Positions 49,161 through 58,796 of a stretch of DNA of 64,000 nucleotides are shown here, piece after piece. This DNA comes from Campylobacter hepaticus (GTDB lineage: Bacteria > Campylobacterota > Campylobacteria > Campylobacterales > Campylobacteraceae). The number at the start of each line of letters is the position of its first letter. Within the stretch, counting starts at the first letter, position 1. The position numbers and the translations under genes were made by a program. The notes under the pieces are model-generated. The model did no database searches. It saw only the letters and a list, made by a program, of their open reading frames with translations, and was not told the origin of the DNA. The DNA lies in contig NZ_CP031611.1 of NCBI RefSeq assembly GCF_001687475.2, positions 1,116,001-1,180,000 of the forward strand, in the 5' to 3' direction.

Positions 49161-49264
49161 CCCTTCCCCAGATAACTGCGGCACACACTAAAATCAAGTG
49201 CTCTGCTGTGTTCCCACCCTGAAGCGATTCTTAAAAATAATATTGCACAGGTCTAAGAAAAGGC
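49161..49264 (-). ncRNA. ffs: 4.5S signal recognition particle RNA
   Basis: On the minus strand the core TTCAGG-GUG-GGAA-CAC-AGCAG (49221-49203 region) is SRP domain IV: a GGAA tetraloop on a 3-bp stem, with the asymmetric CAGG / AGCAG internal loop that binds Ffh. The ends pair as well: CCUUUUCUUAGA at the 5' end with UCUGGGGAAGGG at the 3' end (12 pairs including G-U), then CUGUGC with GCCGCAG. This yields a single rod of about 104 nt, the small bacterial SRP RNA. A TATAAT lies about 7 bases upstream of the 5' end. Exact ends are estimates. Confidence 0.85.
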
Positions 49265-49270
49265 TTAATT

Positions 49271-49276
49271 ATTATA
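49271..49276 (-). promoter_or_regulatory. ffs: -10 box of the SRP RNA
   Basis: On the minus strand ATGATATAATAATTAAG contains TATAAT, 7 or 8 bases before the first paired base of the SRP RNA. That distance fits a transcription start at about 49264. Confidence 0.65.
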
Positions 49277-49584
49277 TCATACTATACTTAAAAAGGCTTA
49301 AATTATAAAAACTAAAATTTTAGTGTATAAAAAAGTAACAAATTAGTAATATTTTATATCAATTTTTCATATTGATTTTAAATATTATTGTTTTATTTTC
49401 CAAAAAGTAATTATTATTATATTATTAAGAGAAATTTATAAATTTAAATAAAAGATTTCTCAGTGCTAAATATATAAAGTATATTTTAATAAAAACAATA
49501 GCACTAAAACTAAAAATTTGTAATAAAAATTATTTAAAGTATTTTTAAAAATGTTTATATTTTTCTAAAAAATAGGGAGGAGGA
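49277..49584. other. AT-rich gap ahead of the FapA-like gene
   Basis: No gene is seen. The arms AGTGCTA (49462-49468) and TAGCACT (49499-49505) are inverted around 30 AT-rich bases. GGGAGGAGG at 49574-49582 is an unusually strong ribosome binding site for the next gene. No promoter stands out clearly. Confidence 0.5.
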
Positions 49585-51354
49585 ATGGATTTTCAAATAA
49601 AAACCTTAGAAACTTTTGATCCTTTTGAAAGCTTAAAATATGAACAAAAAAATACAGATGAAATTCTTGATTTTAGAATTATTGATTTTAAACTTTTATG
49701 TTCCAATATAAAACCACCAAAAACTAAAATTTACGAAAGAAAAGATTTTAACTTATTTTATACAGATGATTTTTTTGTAAAAAATTATGATACTATAATT
49801 CAAAAATTTATTATAGAAATTTATCCAAAAACACAAAAAGAAAACTTTATCATTCGATTTAAATCAAATGCTAATTTAACCTATCTAAAAGCTTATATTA
49901 CTTTTATGGATGATTTCCAATACTATCCGAATTTAAAATTCGATCTTTTACAAAATATTTATAAAACAATGATAAAGCGTAAATTTTTAATTTTAAGATT
50001 GGATAAAAAAATATACAAAAAAATTGATAAATTTGTTTTATCTATGCAAAAAAATCAATCTATTAAAAAATTAAATCTTGCCATTGCCAAAGGGGTGGAT
50101 AAAATAGAACATAAAAAAATTGATGAAATTATTTTTCACAAAGATATAGATGAAATATATACTAATAATAATTTGACCGAAGAGGAAAAAAAATATAAGA
50201 GTATTCAAAAAAATGAACTACTTTTTGAATATATTTATAAAATTCTTGGAAAAGAAGGACGCAATTTAAAAGGAGAAATACTTCATATAAACCCTATCAA
50301 TTTTCTTCAAAACCCTTTTATTATAAAAGATGAAAGTATTTATACTCAAGAATTAGATGATAGAATTCAATATTTTAGCGCAAATCACGGATTTTTAAAT
50401 AAAGATCATATAGGCTATAGTATTATTAATGATACAAATTTATCGAAAATATCTTATTTAAATCAAAATACCACTAAATCAAACACTATTAATATACAAG
50501 CTTCGAATATAAAAATAAATGCTAACATTGGTTCAGTACAAGTTTATGCAAAAAATATGAGTATAAAAGGCTCAACTCACACAAATAGCGAAATTTTTGC
50601 AGAAAATATTTATATTAAAACACATAAAGGAAATTTACAAGCTGATACAGTATATATAAACAATTTAGAATACGGGAATGTTGTAGCTAAAAATATTTTT
50701 GTAGAAAATTGTACAGGTGGAACCATAAAAGCAGAAAATATTTATATTTATAACTTACTTACAAACAATATCTTATATCCTAGAAAAAATTTAATCATAG
50801 CTAATGATTTAAAATCTAATAATAGTGTTAATATTTTTCCATTATTTCCTATGAAAAATCAATATGATCAAGAATACGAAAATATGAAAAACCTATGTCT
50901 TAAAGTGAAAAATAAACTTTATACAACCATTAATAAAATGCACAATTATTATGATTATCTCATTAAAAATCAAATCAAAATCATAAAATTCCAACAAATC
51001 AAAAACCCACACACTATAGAAAAATATAATGAACTTAGTAGTTCATATAAAAGATTTATTAAACTAAAACATGATATTAGCACAAAATTAAGCTGTTTAG
51101 ATGAAATGATTTACAAGGTTAAAATTTATATCCAAACCCAAAATATAGGTCAAAATAATTTTTTAAAATTTTATCCAAAAAGTTACAACGAAAACGAATT
51201 AAAACACCTTATAAGTCCAAAAGATTATAAAAGGGTTTTCTACCTTGAAAAAGAACAAGAAAAAAATTATATCAAATCTAATAATGATTATAACGAAAAT
51301 GAAATTAAAAAAATCAAAGCTCTTTTTAAAGATCTACGAAAAAACAATCTTTAA
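49585..51354 (+). CDS. FapA/DUF342-like protein next to the hook genes
   Basis: This is a 589-aa cytoplasmic protein. The central part (about 215-420) has the repetitive beta-strand pattern of the DUF342/FapA family: KEGRNLKGEILHINP (a degenerate form of the GKDGR..G motif), then hydrophobic strands such as IQASNIKINANIGSVQVYAKNMSIKG and ADTVYINNLEYGNVVAKNIFVENC, which suggest a beta-helix. The C-terminal 160 residues are helical and probably coiled coil. Homologs are called flagellar assembly protein A. It converges on flgE, leaving 1 base between stops. The N-terminal 200 residues match no family I recognise. Confidence 0.7.
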   Translation: MDFQIKTLETFDPFESLKYEQKNTDEILDFRIIDFKLLCSNIKPPKTKIYERKDFNLFYTDDFFVKNYDTIIQKFIIEIYPKTQKENFIIRFKSNANLTYLKAYITFMDDFQYYPNLKFDLLQNIYKTMIKRKFLILRLDKKIYKKIDKFVLSMQKNQSIKKLNLAIAKGVDKIEHKKIDEIIFHKDIDEIYTNNNLTEEEKKYKSIQKNELLFEYIYKILGKEGRNLKGEILHINPINFLQNPFIIKDESIYTQELDDRIQYFSANHGFLNKDHIGYSIINDTNLSKISYLNQNTTKSNTINIQASNIKINANIGSVQVYAKNMSIKGSTHTNSEIFAENIYIKTHKGNLQADTVYINNLEYGNVVAKNIFVENCTGGTIKAENIYIYNLLTNNILYPRKNLIIANDLKSNNSVNIFPLFPMKNQYDQEYENMKNLCLKVKNKLYTTINKMHNYYDYLIKNQIKIIKFQQIKNPHTIEKYNELSSSYKRFIKLKHDISTKLSCLDEMIYKVKIYIQTQNIGQNNFLKFYPKSYNENELKHLISPKDYKRVFYLEKEQEKNYIKSNNDYNENEIKKIKALFKDLRKNNL

Positions 51355-51355
51355 A

Positions 51356-52993
51356 TTATCTTTTCATATTAATAGCTTTTTGTATCATTTGATCACTTGT
51401 AGTAATACTTTTTGAATTAGCATCAAATGCTTTTTGCATAACTATAAGATTTGAAAGCTCTACACTTAAATCGACATTAGATTGCTCTAAATAACCTCCT
51501 TTAAATTTAGCAGTATTAACAACTTGCCCATCTTTAAAAATAAAACTTGCTTCACCGCTATTTGCTGTTGGGGTAAATATATTATCGCCCATAGCTGAAA
51601 GCCCTTGTTCATTAATAAAATTATATAAAGCAAGTTTTCCAACTATAGCATTTTTACCATTGCTAAATTGTGCAATAATGCTACCATCATCTGTTATACC
51701 ATATTGTCTAAAAAAACCTTCAGCTACCCCATCTTGTTGAACTAAAATATCATTTGAATAACCTTCTTTAATATAAAGTCCGGCATAGCCTGACCCTGGT
51801 TTATTAGCATCATAAGGACTTCCTAAGTCTATATTAATCCTTCCACCATTAGGATTTGTAATACTTGCTATACTATTTTTAAGCAAAGCTCCATTTTTAT
51901 CAAAAAGTATAGTCCCTTCAACATGATCACCTATAGCATTTCCATCAGAATCATAAATTTGTGCACTAGCTTTATATTGTATATCATCTCCTACTTGAGG
52001 TAAAATTCTTTCAAGAGTGATCCTAAGAGTACTTTTACTTCCATCTGCATTATAAATAAAAGATTCTAAAACATCCTTATTAGCCTTTTGTTGTTCTGTT
52101 GCAATTTGTGCTGTATCAAGTTTAAGACTATTTTCATCTAAACCTTTTAAATCAAGCTCATTACTTATAAAATTTAAATTTTCATCTAAACTTGTTTCAA
52201 AACTCATTTTAACACCATTAGCATCTACAAAATTTAAAAGTATTCTATCTCCAGCCTTAGCACTAAAAACATCTTCTTTGCTCACACTACCACTAACTAC
52301 GTATTTTCCATCTTGGGTTTTAGTAATACTAAATTGATTAGGATCAAGCTCTTCTTTAACCACTTCAGTTGTTGTATTTGTATTTAAACTCCCGCTCCAT
52401 TTTACATTTTGAGTTACTTGAGGAGGTAAATACATATTTTTAGGAACTTTAATTGCTCCTTGTGATGCTGTTGTACCTAAATCAAAAAAATCATCTGAAT
52501 TAACAGTAAAACCACTATTTACAGGACCTTGAGTATTAAGATAATCTCCCATAAGCTTAGCTACTCTATCGCTATAATTAATACCTACAAAACTAGGATT
52601 CATTGTCCCTAAAACAAAATTTCCATAAGAATCCACTAAAAATCCATTAGCATCCCTTCTAAATACTCCATTTCTAGTATAATAAGCATTGCCATCAGAA
52701 CCCAAAACTCCAAAAAAACCTTTTCCTAATAAAGCTACATCAAATTCTCCATCACTAGCAACAAGAGCTCCTTGTTCAAAAATTGTCTGAGAAGCTAAAG
52801 CTCCACTACCATAGCCTCCTTGAGCAGGATTAGTTGATTGAGTGATTACAGTTGTATAAAAAATATCTTTAAATTGCGCATCAGAATGCTTAAAACCCGT
52901 AGTATTAACATTTGCAATATTATTAGCACCAACATCAATACCAAAGCTATTGCTTTTTACCCCACTAATCCCGTTATAAAAAGCATTCATCAT
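51356..52993 (-). CDS. flgE: Flagellar hook protein FlgE
   Basis: This 545-aa protein begins NAFYNGISGVKSNSFGIDVGANNIANVNTTGFKHSDAQF, the flagellar rod/hook N-terminal motif. It ends with GGYLEQSNVDLSVELSNLIVMQKAFDANSKSI, the matching C-terminal motif. GALVASDGEFDVALLGKGFF lies in the conserved D1 region. Campylobacter has a second, longer FlgE; this is the shorter form next to flgD. It starts 3 bases after flgD. Confidence 0.94.
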   Translation of the reverse strand: MMNAFYNGISGVKSNSFGIDVGANNIANVNTTGFKHSDAQFKDIFYTTVITQSTNPAQGGYGSGALASQTIFEQGALVASDGEFDVALLGKGFFGVLGSDGNAYYTRNGVFRRDANGFLVDSYGNFVLGTMNPSFVGINYSDRVAKLMGDYLNTQGPVNSGFTVNSDDFFDLGTTASQGAIKVPKNMYLPPQVTQNVKWSGSLNTNTTTEVVKEELDPNQFSITKTQDGKYVVSGSVSKEDVFSAKAGDRILLNFVDANGVKMSFETSLDENLNFISNELDLKGLDENSLKLDTAQIATEQQKANKDVLESFIYNADGSKSTLRITLERILPQVGDDIQYKASAQIYDSDGNAIGDHVEGTILFDKNGALLKNSIASITNPNGGRINIDLGSPYDANKPGSGYAGLYIKEGYSNDILVQQDGVAEGFFRQYGITDDGSIIAQFSNGKNAIVGKLALYNFINEQGLSAMGDNIFTPTANSGEASFIFKDGQVVNTAKFKGGYLEQSNVDLSVELSNLIVMQKAFDANSKSITTSDQMIQKAINMKR

Positions 52994-52996
52994 GTC

Positions 52997-53848
52997 TTAT
53001 GCCTTTTCTTCTTGATCTTCATCTTCTTTAGAATCAGAAGAATCTGAGTTTAAACTATCATCTGGTTTTAAATCATCATTTGAAATATTACCCCTTAAAG
53101 ATGAAGAAAGACCAGATTTATAATCAGAAATCTCAGATATATCATCAAAGCTTACATATTGACCACCCATTTTTGCATATGCTCTTCCCTCAACAAATTT
53201 AATACCTTCTATAGGATAAGTTCCATAACTTGCAGTAACTTTTTCGCCATTTTTATTATTATAAACCATTTTAACAGTGTATTCACCGTCTCCTGCATAA
53301 ACGCCATCATTATTTCTTCCTGGCCATTCCATAGTAAATAAACCTTTTGAAATAGATCCAGCACCACTTTTTTCACTAAAAACAAGTTTATCATTGCTAT
53401 CATAAATTTCTAAACTTACCCCATTTTTATCAGAATCTTCTGGTAAATACATTTTAAGAGTAATAAGCTCATCTGGACCTGTAAGTTTGATTTTATTATT
53501 TTCAACCGTTGCCATTTTTCCAATAGCTCCTAAGGCTGAAGTACTCATACTTGTACTAAAAGAATCTGAGAGTTTTTGCATGGCTTCAACTATTTTTTGC
53601 ATAGTAATATTAGTATTTTGCTGCATTTCAAGTGCACTAAGTTGAGAAGTTTGAGTTAGCATTTTATCACTATCCATAGGATCTGTTGGATCTTGATGTT
53701 GAAGTTCTACTAAAAGAAGTTTTAAAAATGCATCCTTATCTAAAGTGGCATTTGGATTACTTACTATACCTGAATTATTAGTGGTTTCTCTTGTAGTATG
53801 AGTAGGATTTGAATTTGAAGCACTATTCCAATCTGTTGAAGATATCAT
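52997..53848 (-). CDS. flgD: Flagellar hook capping protein FlgD
   Basis: This 283-aa protein has the FlgD N-terminal signature LDKDAFLKLLLVELQHQDPTDPMDSDKMLTQTSQLSALEMQQN. FlgD Tudor/Ig-like domains follow (SISKGLFTMEWPGRNNDGVYAGDGEYTV). The tail is acidic and Ser/Asp-rich. It caps the growing hook. It has its own sigma-54 promoter in the gap after fliK. Confidence 0.95.
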   Translation of the reverse strand: MISSTDWNSASNSNPTHTTRETTNNSGIVSNPNATLDKDAFLKLLLVELQHQDPTDPMDSDKMLTQTSQLSALEMQQNTNITMQKIVEAMQKLSDSFSTSMSTSALGAIGKMATVENNKIKLTGPDELITLKMYLPEDSDKNGVSLEIYDSNDKLVFSEKSGAGSISKGLFTMEWPGRNNDGVYAGDGEYTVKMVYNNKNGEKVTASYGTYPIEGIKFVEGRAYAKMGGQYVSFDDISEISDYKSGLSSSLRGNISNDDLKPDDSLNSDSSDSKEDEDQEEKA

Positions 53849-53887
53849 TTATAAACTCCTTTTAATGCTTTAATATATTTAACTAAA

Positions 53888-53902
53888 GCAATAAGTATTC
53901 CA
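53888..53902 (-). promoter_or_regulatory. Sigma-54 promoter of flgDE
   Basis: On the minus strand TGGAATACTTATTGC has the -24 GG and -12 GC elements at exact sigma-54 spacing (TGGAAT-N5-TTGC), followed by TTT. It lies just after the fliK stop and about 40 bases ahead of flgD. Middle-class flagellar genes of Campylobacter use sigma-54 with FlgR. Confidence 0.8.
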
Positions 53903-53904
53903 AC

Positions 53905-55809
53905 TTAAAAATATTTTGCTAAAACAAGCTCTAGATTAATTTTTTCATTCTCATTTTTTCCCTCTAAAGCTTCTTTAAAACCTTGACCGTTGCGACTTTT
54001 ACCTTTATTTTGATTATGTTCTTTTTTACTTTGATCGCTAAAATTCATCTCAAGCCCAGTAAATCCCATATTTACAAGGGAATTTTTAAACTCAGCTTGA
54101 TGCTGTATAAACAAATTCATTGCATTTGTATTAGAATTAAAATTAATATGAAGATTATTCCCTCTTTGAATTAAAGTTACTTCTACTTCTCCAAGATTAT
54201 TAGGATTTAATGTAATGCTAAGTTTAGTGACAGGGGGTTTATACTGATCTAAAGCATCTTTTAAATCTTGAGAAAAATGTTGAAAAGTTTCTTTAAGAAT
54301 AATATTTTTATTAGTATTATGTGTAATTTTATTTAAATCTTTAACTAAAGAATTTAATTCTTCTAAAGTATTTTTATCCCCATTTTCAGTATTTATTTTT
54401 GTTTGTTCTTGAATAAAAACTTCTTTATTTGTATTAGTAGGATTTTGATTACTATCTTTATTTTGTACGATCTGATCTTTTTGCAAATTGTCAAAATTAA
54501 CTTTTTGATCAAAAATATTTACTTTTAAATCTTGATTTTCTTTAACATTAGTTTTAGGCTCTTTAGACGGAATAAAGTCTTTTGACATAGTATTTAGGGT
54601 CAAATTTTGATTTTCTTTAATTACTTCTTGATTTGAGTGCTTATAAACATTTAAATCTTTTTGATTTTTTACATTTTTATTTTGATCTTTTGCATCTTCT
54701 TGTTTTAAATTCTCTTTTTCTTGAACTTTATTCTCATTTTGATTAAATGTTTTATTTTGCGAGTTTATTTTTTGCAAGTCTTTAGTATTTTCACTTACAG
54801 GACTATCTTTTGACTCTTTATTTACAATCTTGGTTTGTTCTTCTTTTTTAACTTCTTTAAATTCATCTTTAATATTATTTGATTGCTTTTGATCATGTTT
54901 TAACTCTTTTATTTTTTCTTTAGGATGATCGTTTTGATTTTTTTTATCTTTTGTATTTAAATCTTCTTTACTTGGATTTTTTACTGCTTCATCGCTTTTA
55001 ATATTTTTTAAATCATTTTTTAGATCTGATAAATCCTCTTGTATTTTTGGTTTTGTTTTATTATCTTTCTCGTTTTTATTTTTTTTAGATGAAAGTATAG
55101 AATCTAAATTTTTTAAGGTTTGAGATAATAAAGAAGTGCTTTCTTTGGGACTTATTTTAGAAGCAGTATGATTTAAATGGTTTATATGCTCTAAATGATG
55201 CGGTGAATTTTTTTGAATATGATTAATTTTATCTTCAACCACTTTTTTAAAAACATTATTATTAATATCTTTAAAAAAGTAGATCTTATCTAAATTGGGA
55301 AAAGTTTTTTTAAGCTCATCTACACAATCAATTTTAATATTTTTTACATTTAAGCCTAGTTCTTTAGCAATATCTAAAAGATCCTCAAGATTAGAAGCAG
55401 TTTTTAAGATATTAAAATTTTCTTCTGTTTTAATTAAATCAACAAGCTGAGAAGAAAGATTTCCTAGTTTAATATCTACTGTATCAATTTGTAATTTATC
55501 AAGTAAAGAAAGAATTTGCATAAAAGAAGCAGATTCAAAAATACTTATCTTATCCTTTTCATCAAACGAGTCTTGATTAAGCCTAGGCATAGTCTCATTA
55601 AACACTTGCTTTTCACTAATTTTCATATGATCAGGTAAAAATTCATTACTCTTATCAATAGATTCAAGTAAAGAATTTAAAAAACTTTCTGTATCATTTT
55701 GCATTAAATTTTTATTATTAGCTTCGTGATCTTTATTTTTACTTGTATTAGTAGAAACCTTACTTGGTACAAGATTTAAAGCATCATGCTTCGGAGCTAA
55801 ATTTGACAT
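53905..55809 (-). CDS. fliK: Flagellar hook-length control protein FliK
   Basis: This 634-aa protein has a very long Lys/Asn/Gln/Asp-rich low-complexity middle (about residues 225-480) and a C-terminal hook-length control domain: LSITLNPNNLGEVEVTLIQRGNNLHINFNSN. The last 50 residues are Gln/Gly/Lys-rich. FliK measures hook length and switches export from hook to filament. The residues before 225 include helical segments like NILKTASNLEDLLDIAKELG. It is 17 bases downstream of the small gene at 55827. Confidence 0.9.
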   Translation of the reverse strand: MSNLAPKHDALNLVPSKVSTNTSKNKDHEANNKNLMQNDTESFLNSLLESIDKSNEFLPDHMKISEKQVFNETMPRLNQDSFDEKDKISIFESASFMQILSLLDKLQIDTVDIKLGNLSSQLVDLIKTEENFNILKTASNLEDLLDIAKELGLNVKNIKIDCVDELKKTFPNLDKIYFFKDINNNVFKKVVEDKINHIQKNSPHHLEHINHLNHTASKISPKESTSLLSQTLKNLDSILSSKKNKNEKDNKTKPKIQEDLSDLKNDLKNIKSDEAVKNPSKEDLNTKDKKNQNDHPKEKIKELKHDQKQSNNIKDEFKEVKKEEQTKIVNKESKDSPVSENTKDLQKINSQNKTFNQNENKVQEKENLKQEDAKDQNKNVKNQKDLNVYKHSNQEVIKENQNLTLNTMSKDFIPSKEPKTNVKENQDLKVNIFDQKVNFDNLQKDQIVQNKDSNQNPTNTNKEVFIQEQTKINTENGDKNTLEELNSLVKDLNKITHNTNKNIILKETFQHFSQDLKDALDQYKPPVTKLSITLNPNNLGEVEVTLIQRGNNLHINFNSNTNAMNLFIQHQAEFKNSLVNMGFTGLEMNFSDQSKKEHNQNKGKSRNGQGFKEALEGKNENEKINLELVLAKYF

Positions 55810-55826
55810 TATTTTTCCTTAAAAAA

Positions 55827-56150
55827 TTATTTTAAAAATTTATCCACCATTACATTGGGAAACTGCTCTTTTAAATAAGCAATCTCATATACTTTGATCA
55901 TTTTATCTTTATTTAAATTGCTTAAAATATTTAAAAGCTCTTCTAAATTTTTAGCTTTTAAAATATGTTCTAAATTGTTTTCATTTTCTAAAATTTCTGT
56001 AAGTTCACTTGAAATTCTAGCCATTTTCCCGATTTTATTTGATCTAAAAATTTCTAAAAGATTTAAAACTTGCAATAAAATTTCATTTTTTCTCTTAAGC
56101 AAATCATTTTGAAATTCTATAAAAATCTCTTTATTTAATGGTTTTGACAT
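55827..56150 (-). CDS. Small sigma-54-controlled flagellar-locus protein
   Basis: This 107-aa, mostly helical, charged protein has ELTEILENENNLEHILKAKNLEELLNILSNLNKDKMIKVYEI. Similar short helical repeats (NLEDLL, NLEELL) occur in the N-terminal part of FliK just downstream, which hints at shared ancestry or a shared partner. It is the first gene after the sigma-54 promoter. I do not recognise a named family. Confidence 0.75.
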   Translation of the reverse strand: MSKPLNKEIFIEFQNDLLKRKNEILLQVLNLLEIFRSNKIGKMARISSELTEILENENNLEHILKAKNLEELLNILSNLNKDKMIKVYEIAYLKEQFPNVMVDKFLK

Positions 56151-56182
56151 TTTAGCCTCCTTCTTGACTAAACTTTATTAAA

Positions 56183-56197
56183 GCAAAAAACGTTCCA
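56183..56197 (-). promoter_or_regulatory. Sigma-54 promoter of the fliK-flgD-flgE operon
   Basis: On the minus strand TGGAACGTTTTTTGC followed by TTT matches the -24/-12 consensus with exact spacing. It lies about 35 bases ahead of the ATG at 56150, with AAGGAGG as ribosome binding site between them. Confidence 0.88.
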
Positions 56198-56271
56198 TAT
56201 TGTGCTGCTTTTTAATTTAAGCTAAATTTTTGTACAATTTAAGCTTTTAAAATTTAGCTTTGGAGAAGAAT

Positions 56272-58080
56272 TTGGAAAATATTAGAAATATTGCAGTTAT
56301 AGCTCACGTTGACCATGGTAAAACTACTATGGTAGATGAATTATTAAAACAATCAGGTACCTTTAGTCAAAGAGAACAAATATCAGAACGTGTTATGGAT
56401 AGTAACGATATAGAAAAAGAACGTGGCATTACCATACTTTCAAAAAATACAGCCATCAACTATAAAGGCACAAAAATCAATATCATAGATACTCCAGGGC
56501 ATGCTGATTTTGGTGGAGAAGTTGAACGTGTTTTAAAAATGATAGATGGAGTTTTACTTTTAGTAGATGCACAAGAAGGCGTTATGCCACAAACTAAATT
56601 TGTAGTAAAAAAAGCCTTGTCTTTAGGACTTAAACCCATAGTTGTAATCAATAAAATAGATAAACCTACTGCAGATCCTGAAAGAGTAATTAATGAAATT
56701 TTTGATCTTTTTGTAGCCCTTGATGCTAATGATGAGCAGCTTGACTTTGCTATTGTTTATGCTGCAGCTAAAAATGGCTATGCCAAACTTGACATAAATG
56801 ATACAAGTGATAATATGGAACCACTTTTTAAAACTATACTTGAGCGTGTTCCTGCTCCAAGTGGCACAAATGATAATCCTTTGCAACTTCAAGTTTTCAC
56901 CTTAGGATATGACAATTTTGTAGGAAAAATAGGTATTGCAAGAATTTTTAATGGTATTGTTAAAAAAAATCAAAATGTTATGCTTGCAAAAGCTGATGGC
57001 ACCAAGGTAAATGGTAGAATTTCTAAACTTATAGGTTTTATGGGTTTGGAAAAAATGGATATTGAAGAAGCAAAAAGTGGTGATATTGTAGCTATAGCAG
57101 GCTTTGATGCTTTGGATGTGGGCGATAGTATAGTAAATCCAAACAATCCTATGCCTCTTGATCCTTTGCACATTGAAGAACCTACTTTAAGTATAGTTTT
57201 TTCTGTAAATGATGGACCATTAGCAGGTACAGAAGGAAAACATGTAACCTCAAATAAAATCTCTGAACGCCTAGAAGCAGAAATGAAAACGAATATAGCA
57301 ATGAAATATGAAAGCACAGGAGAAGGTAAATTTAAAGTAAGCGGTAGAGGTGAACTTCAAATTACTATTTTAGCTGAAAATATGCGTAGAGAAGGTTTTG
57401 AGTTTTGCATGGGAAGACCTGAGGTTATTGTAAAAACAGAAAATGGGATTAAAACAGAACCCTTTGAACACTTAGTGATTGATGTACCTGAAGAATTTAG
57501 CGGTGCAGTCATAGAAAAACTTGGAAAAAGAAAAGCAGAAATGAAAACCATGGCACCTACAGGAGATGGACAAACAAGATTAGAATTTGAAATCCCTGCA
57601 CGAGGTCTTATAGGCTTTAGAAGTCAATTTTTAACCGATACTAAAGGCGAAGGAGTGATGAATCATAGCTTTTTAGAATTCCGTCCTTTTAGCGGTGCAG
57701 TAGAAAAACGCAATAATGGAGCTTTAATCTCTATGGAAAATGGTGTAGCTTTAGGCTATTCTTTATTTAATCTTCAAGAACGTGGAGTGCTTTTTATAGA
57801 ACCTCAAACTAAAGTGTATACTGGTATGATTATAGGCGAACATTCACGCCCTAATGATTTAGATGTTAATCCTATTAAAGGAAAAAATCTTACTAATGTA
57901 AGAGCTAGCGGAAGCGATGATGCTATTAAACTTGTTCCCCCTAGAAAATTAAGCCTTGAAAGGGCACTAGAATGGATAGAAGAAGATGAACTTGTTGAAG
58001 TAACCCCTTTAAATATTCGTGTTCGCAAGCGTTATCTTGATCCAACTCAAAGAAAAAGAATGGAAAAAACAAAATCTTAA
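56272..58080 (+). CDS. typA: Ribosome-associated translational GTPase TypA/BipA
   Basis: This protein of about 602 aa has G1 [14 protein letters not shown], switch [13 protein letters not shown]3 [15 protein letters not shown] and G4 NKID. EF-G-like domains and the TypA-specific C-terminus ([41 protein letters not shown]) follow. I choose the TTG at 56272 with GGAGAAG just upstream; a TTG at 56260 precedes that ribosome binding site. It acts on the ribosome under stress. Confidence 0.96.
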   Translation: MENIRNIAVIAHVDHGKTTMVDELLKQSGTFSQREQISERVMDSNDIEKERGITILSKNTAINYKGTKINIIDTPGHADFGGEVERVLKMIDGVLLLVDAQEGVMPQTKFVVKKALSLGLKPIVVINKIDKPTADPERVINEIFDLFVALDANDEQLDFAIVYAAAKNGYAKLDINDTSDNMEPLFKTILERVPAPSGTNDNPLQLQVFTLGYDNFVGKIGIARIFNGIVKKNQNVMLAKADGTKVNGRISKLIGFMGLEKMDIEEAKSGDIVAIAGFDALDVGDSIVNPNNPMPLDPLHIEEPTLSIVFSVNDGPLAGTEGKHVTSNKISERLEAEMKTNIAMKYESTGEGKFKVSGRGELQITILAENMRREGFEFCMGRPEVIVKTENGIKTEPFEHLVIDVPEEFSGAVIEKLGKRKAEMKTMAPTGDGQTRLEFEIPARGLIGFRSQFLTDTKGEGVMNHSFLEFRPFSGAVEKRNNGALISMENGVALGYSLFNLQERGVLFIEPQTKVYTGMIIGEHSRPNDLDVNPIKGKNLTNVRASGSDDAIKLVPPRKLSLERALEWIEEDELVEVTPLNIRVRKRYLDPTQRKRMEKTKS

Positions 58081-58725
58081 ATGGATTTAAAAAATTTAGA
58101 AAATCAAAGATTCTATATACTTAAACGTTTAGGTATCTTAAAATTTTTAAGTATTTTAGAGGCTTTACTTATAGCTTTTTTAATTTTTGTTTTTATAAAA
58201 GATATTTTAATTGCTATAATTGCAAGTGTATTTGTAGGCATTTTTTTCTTTAATTTTACCTCTAAAAAACTTAAACTAGCCAAAAAAGATTGGGAGATTA
58301 AAGTATTAAATTTGTTTTTAAGACGCATTGGAGCAAAATTTAAAAAAGAAGGTTTGAGCCAAAAAGATTTTCTTAAACTAGAACTTATAGAAAATTTAAA
58401 AGAATTCCAAAGTCAAAATTGTTTTGAATTGAAAGATTTTAAAATTTATGATATACAATTTCTAGATCTAAATAAAAACTTATTTTGTGGAATTTTACTT
58501 GAAATTATAAAAACAAATAAAAATACTCAATTTAAAGATAAAGAAAAAATTTATACCAAACTTAAGCATAAAAATTTTACTCTTGATCATATTTTTTCTA
58601 AACAAAATTATTATCTTATAGCCACTTTAAGCAATCCTTTTTTTATAGACTTTAAAAAAGATCTTGCAAATAATTTAAAAATTTTAGAAAAAAATTTAGA
58701 TTCTATAAAAAACAAATTTCTATAA
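58081..58725 (+). CDS. Membrane protein of unknown function downstream of typA
   Basis: This 214-aa protein has a cytoplasmic N-terminus, then two adjacent hydrophobic helices (FLSILEALLIAFLIFVFI and ILIAIIASVFVGIFFFNF) and a soluble domain of about 140 residues rich in Lys and Asn. The ATG follows the typA stop without a gap, so it is probably translationally coupled. The arrangement resembles DUF3137-type proteins in outline only; I cannot assign a family. Confidence 0.7.
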   Translation: MDLKNLENQRFYILKRLGILKFLSILEALLIAFLIFVFIKDILIAIIASVFVGIFFFNFTSKKLKLAKKDWEIKVLNLFLRRIGAKFKKEGLSQKDFLKLELIENLKEFQSQNCFELKDFKIYDIQFLDLNKNLFCGILLEIIKTNKNTQFKDKEKIYTKLKHKNFTLDHIFSKQNYYLIATLSNPFFIDFKKDLANNLKILEKNLDSIKNKFL

Positions 58726-58758
58726 CCCATGGTAATGATACTAGCTTTTTATAATTTT

Positions 58759-58788
58759 TTAAGTATAAAAAATATTTTTTATACTTAA
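58759..58788. terminator. Bidirectional terminator, 30-bp perfect palindrome
   Basis: TTAAGTATAAAAAATATTTTTTATACTTAA is fully self-complementary and lies between convergent genes. AT-only arms with T-runs on both strands fit a two-way terminator. Confidence 0.7.
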
Positions 58789-58796
58789 TTCATACC

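Noticed and set aside
56902-57317. Minus-strand frames inside typA
   Set aside because: They are shadows of a highly conserved GTPase; Cys/His/Phe-rich composition is typical of antisense reading of AT-rich genes.
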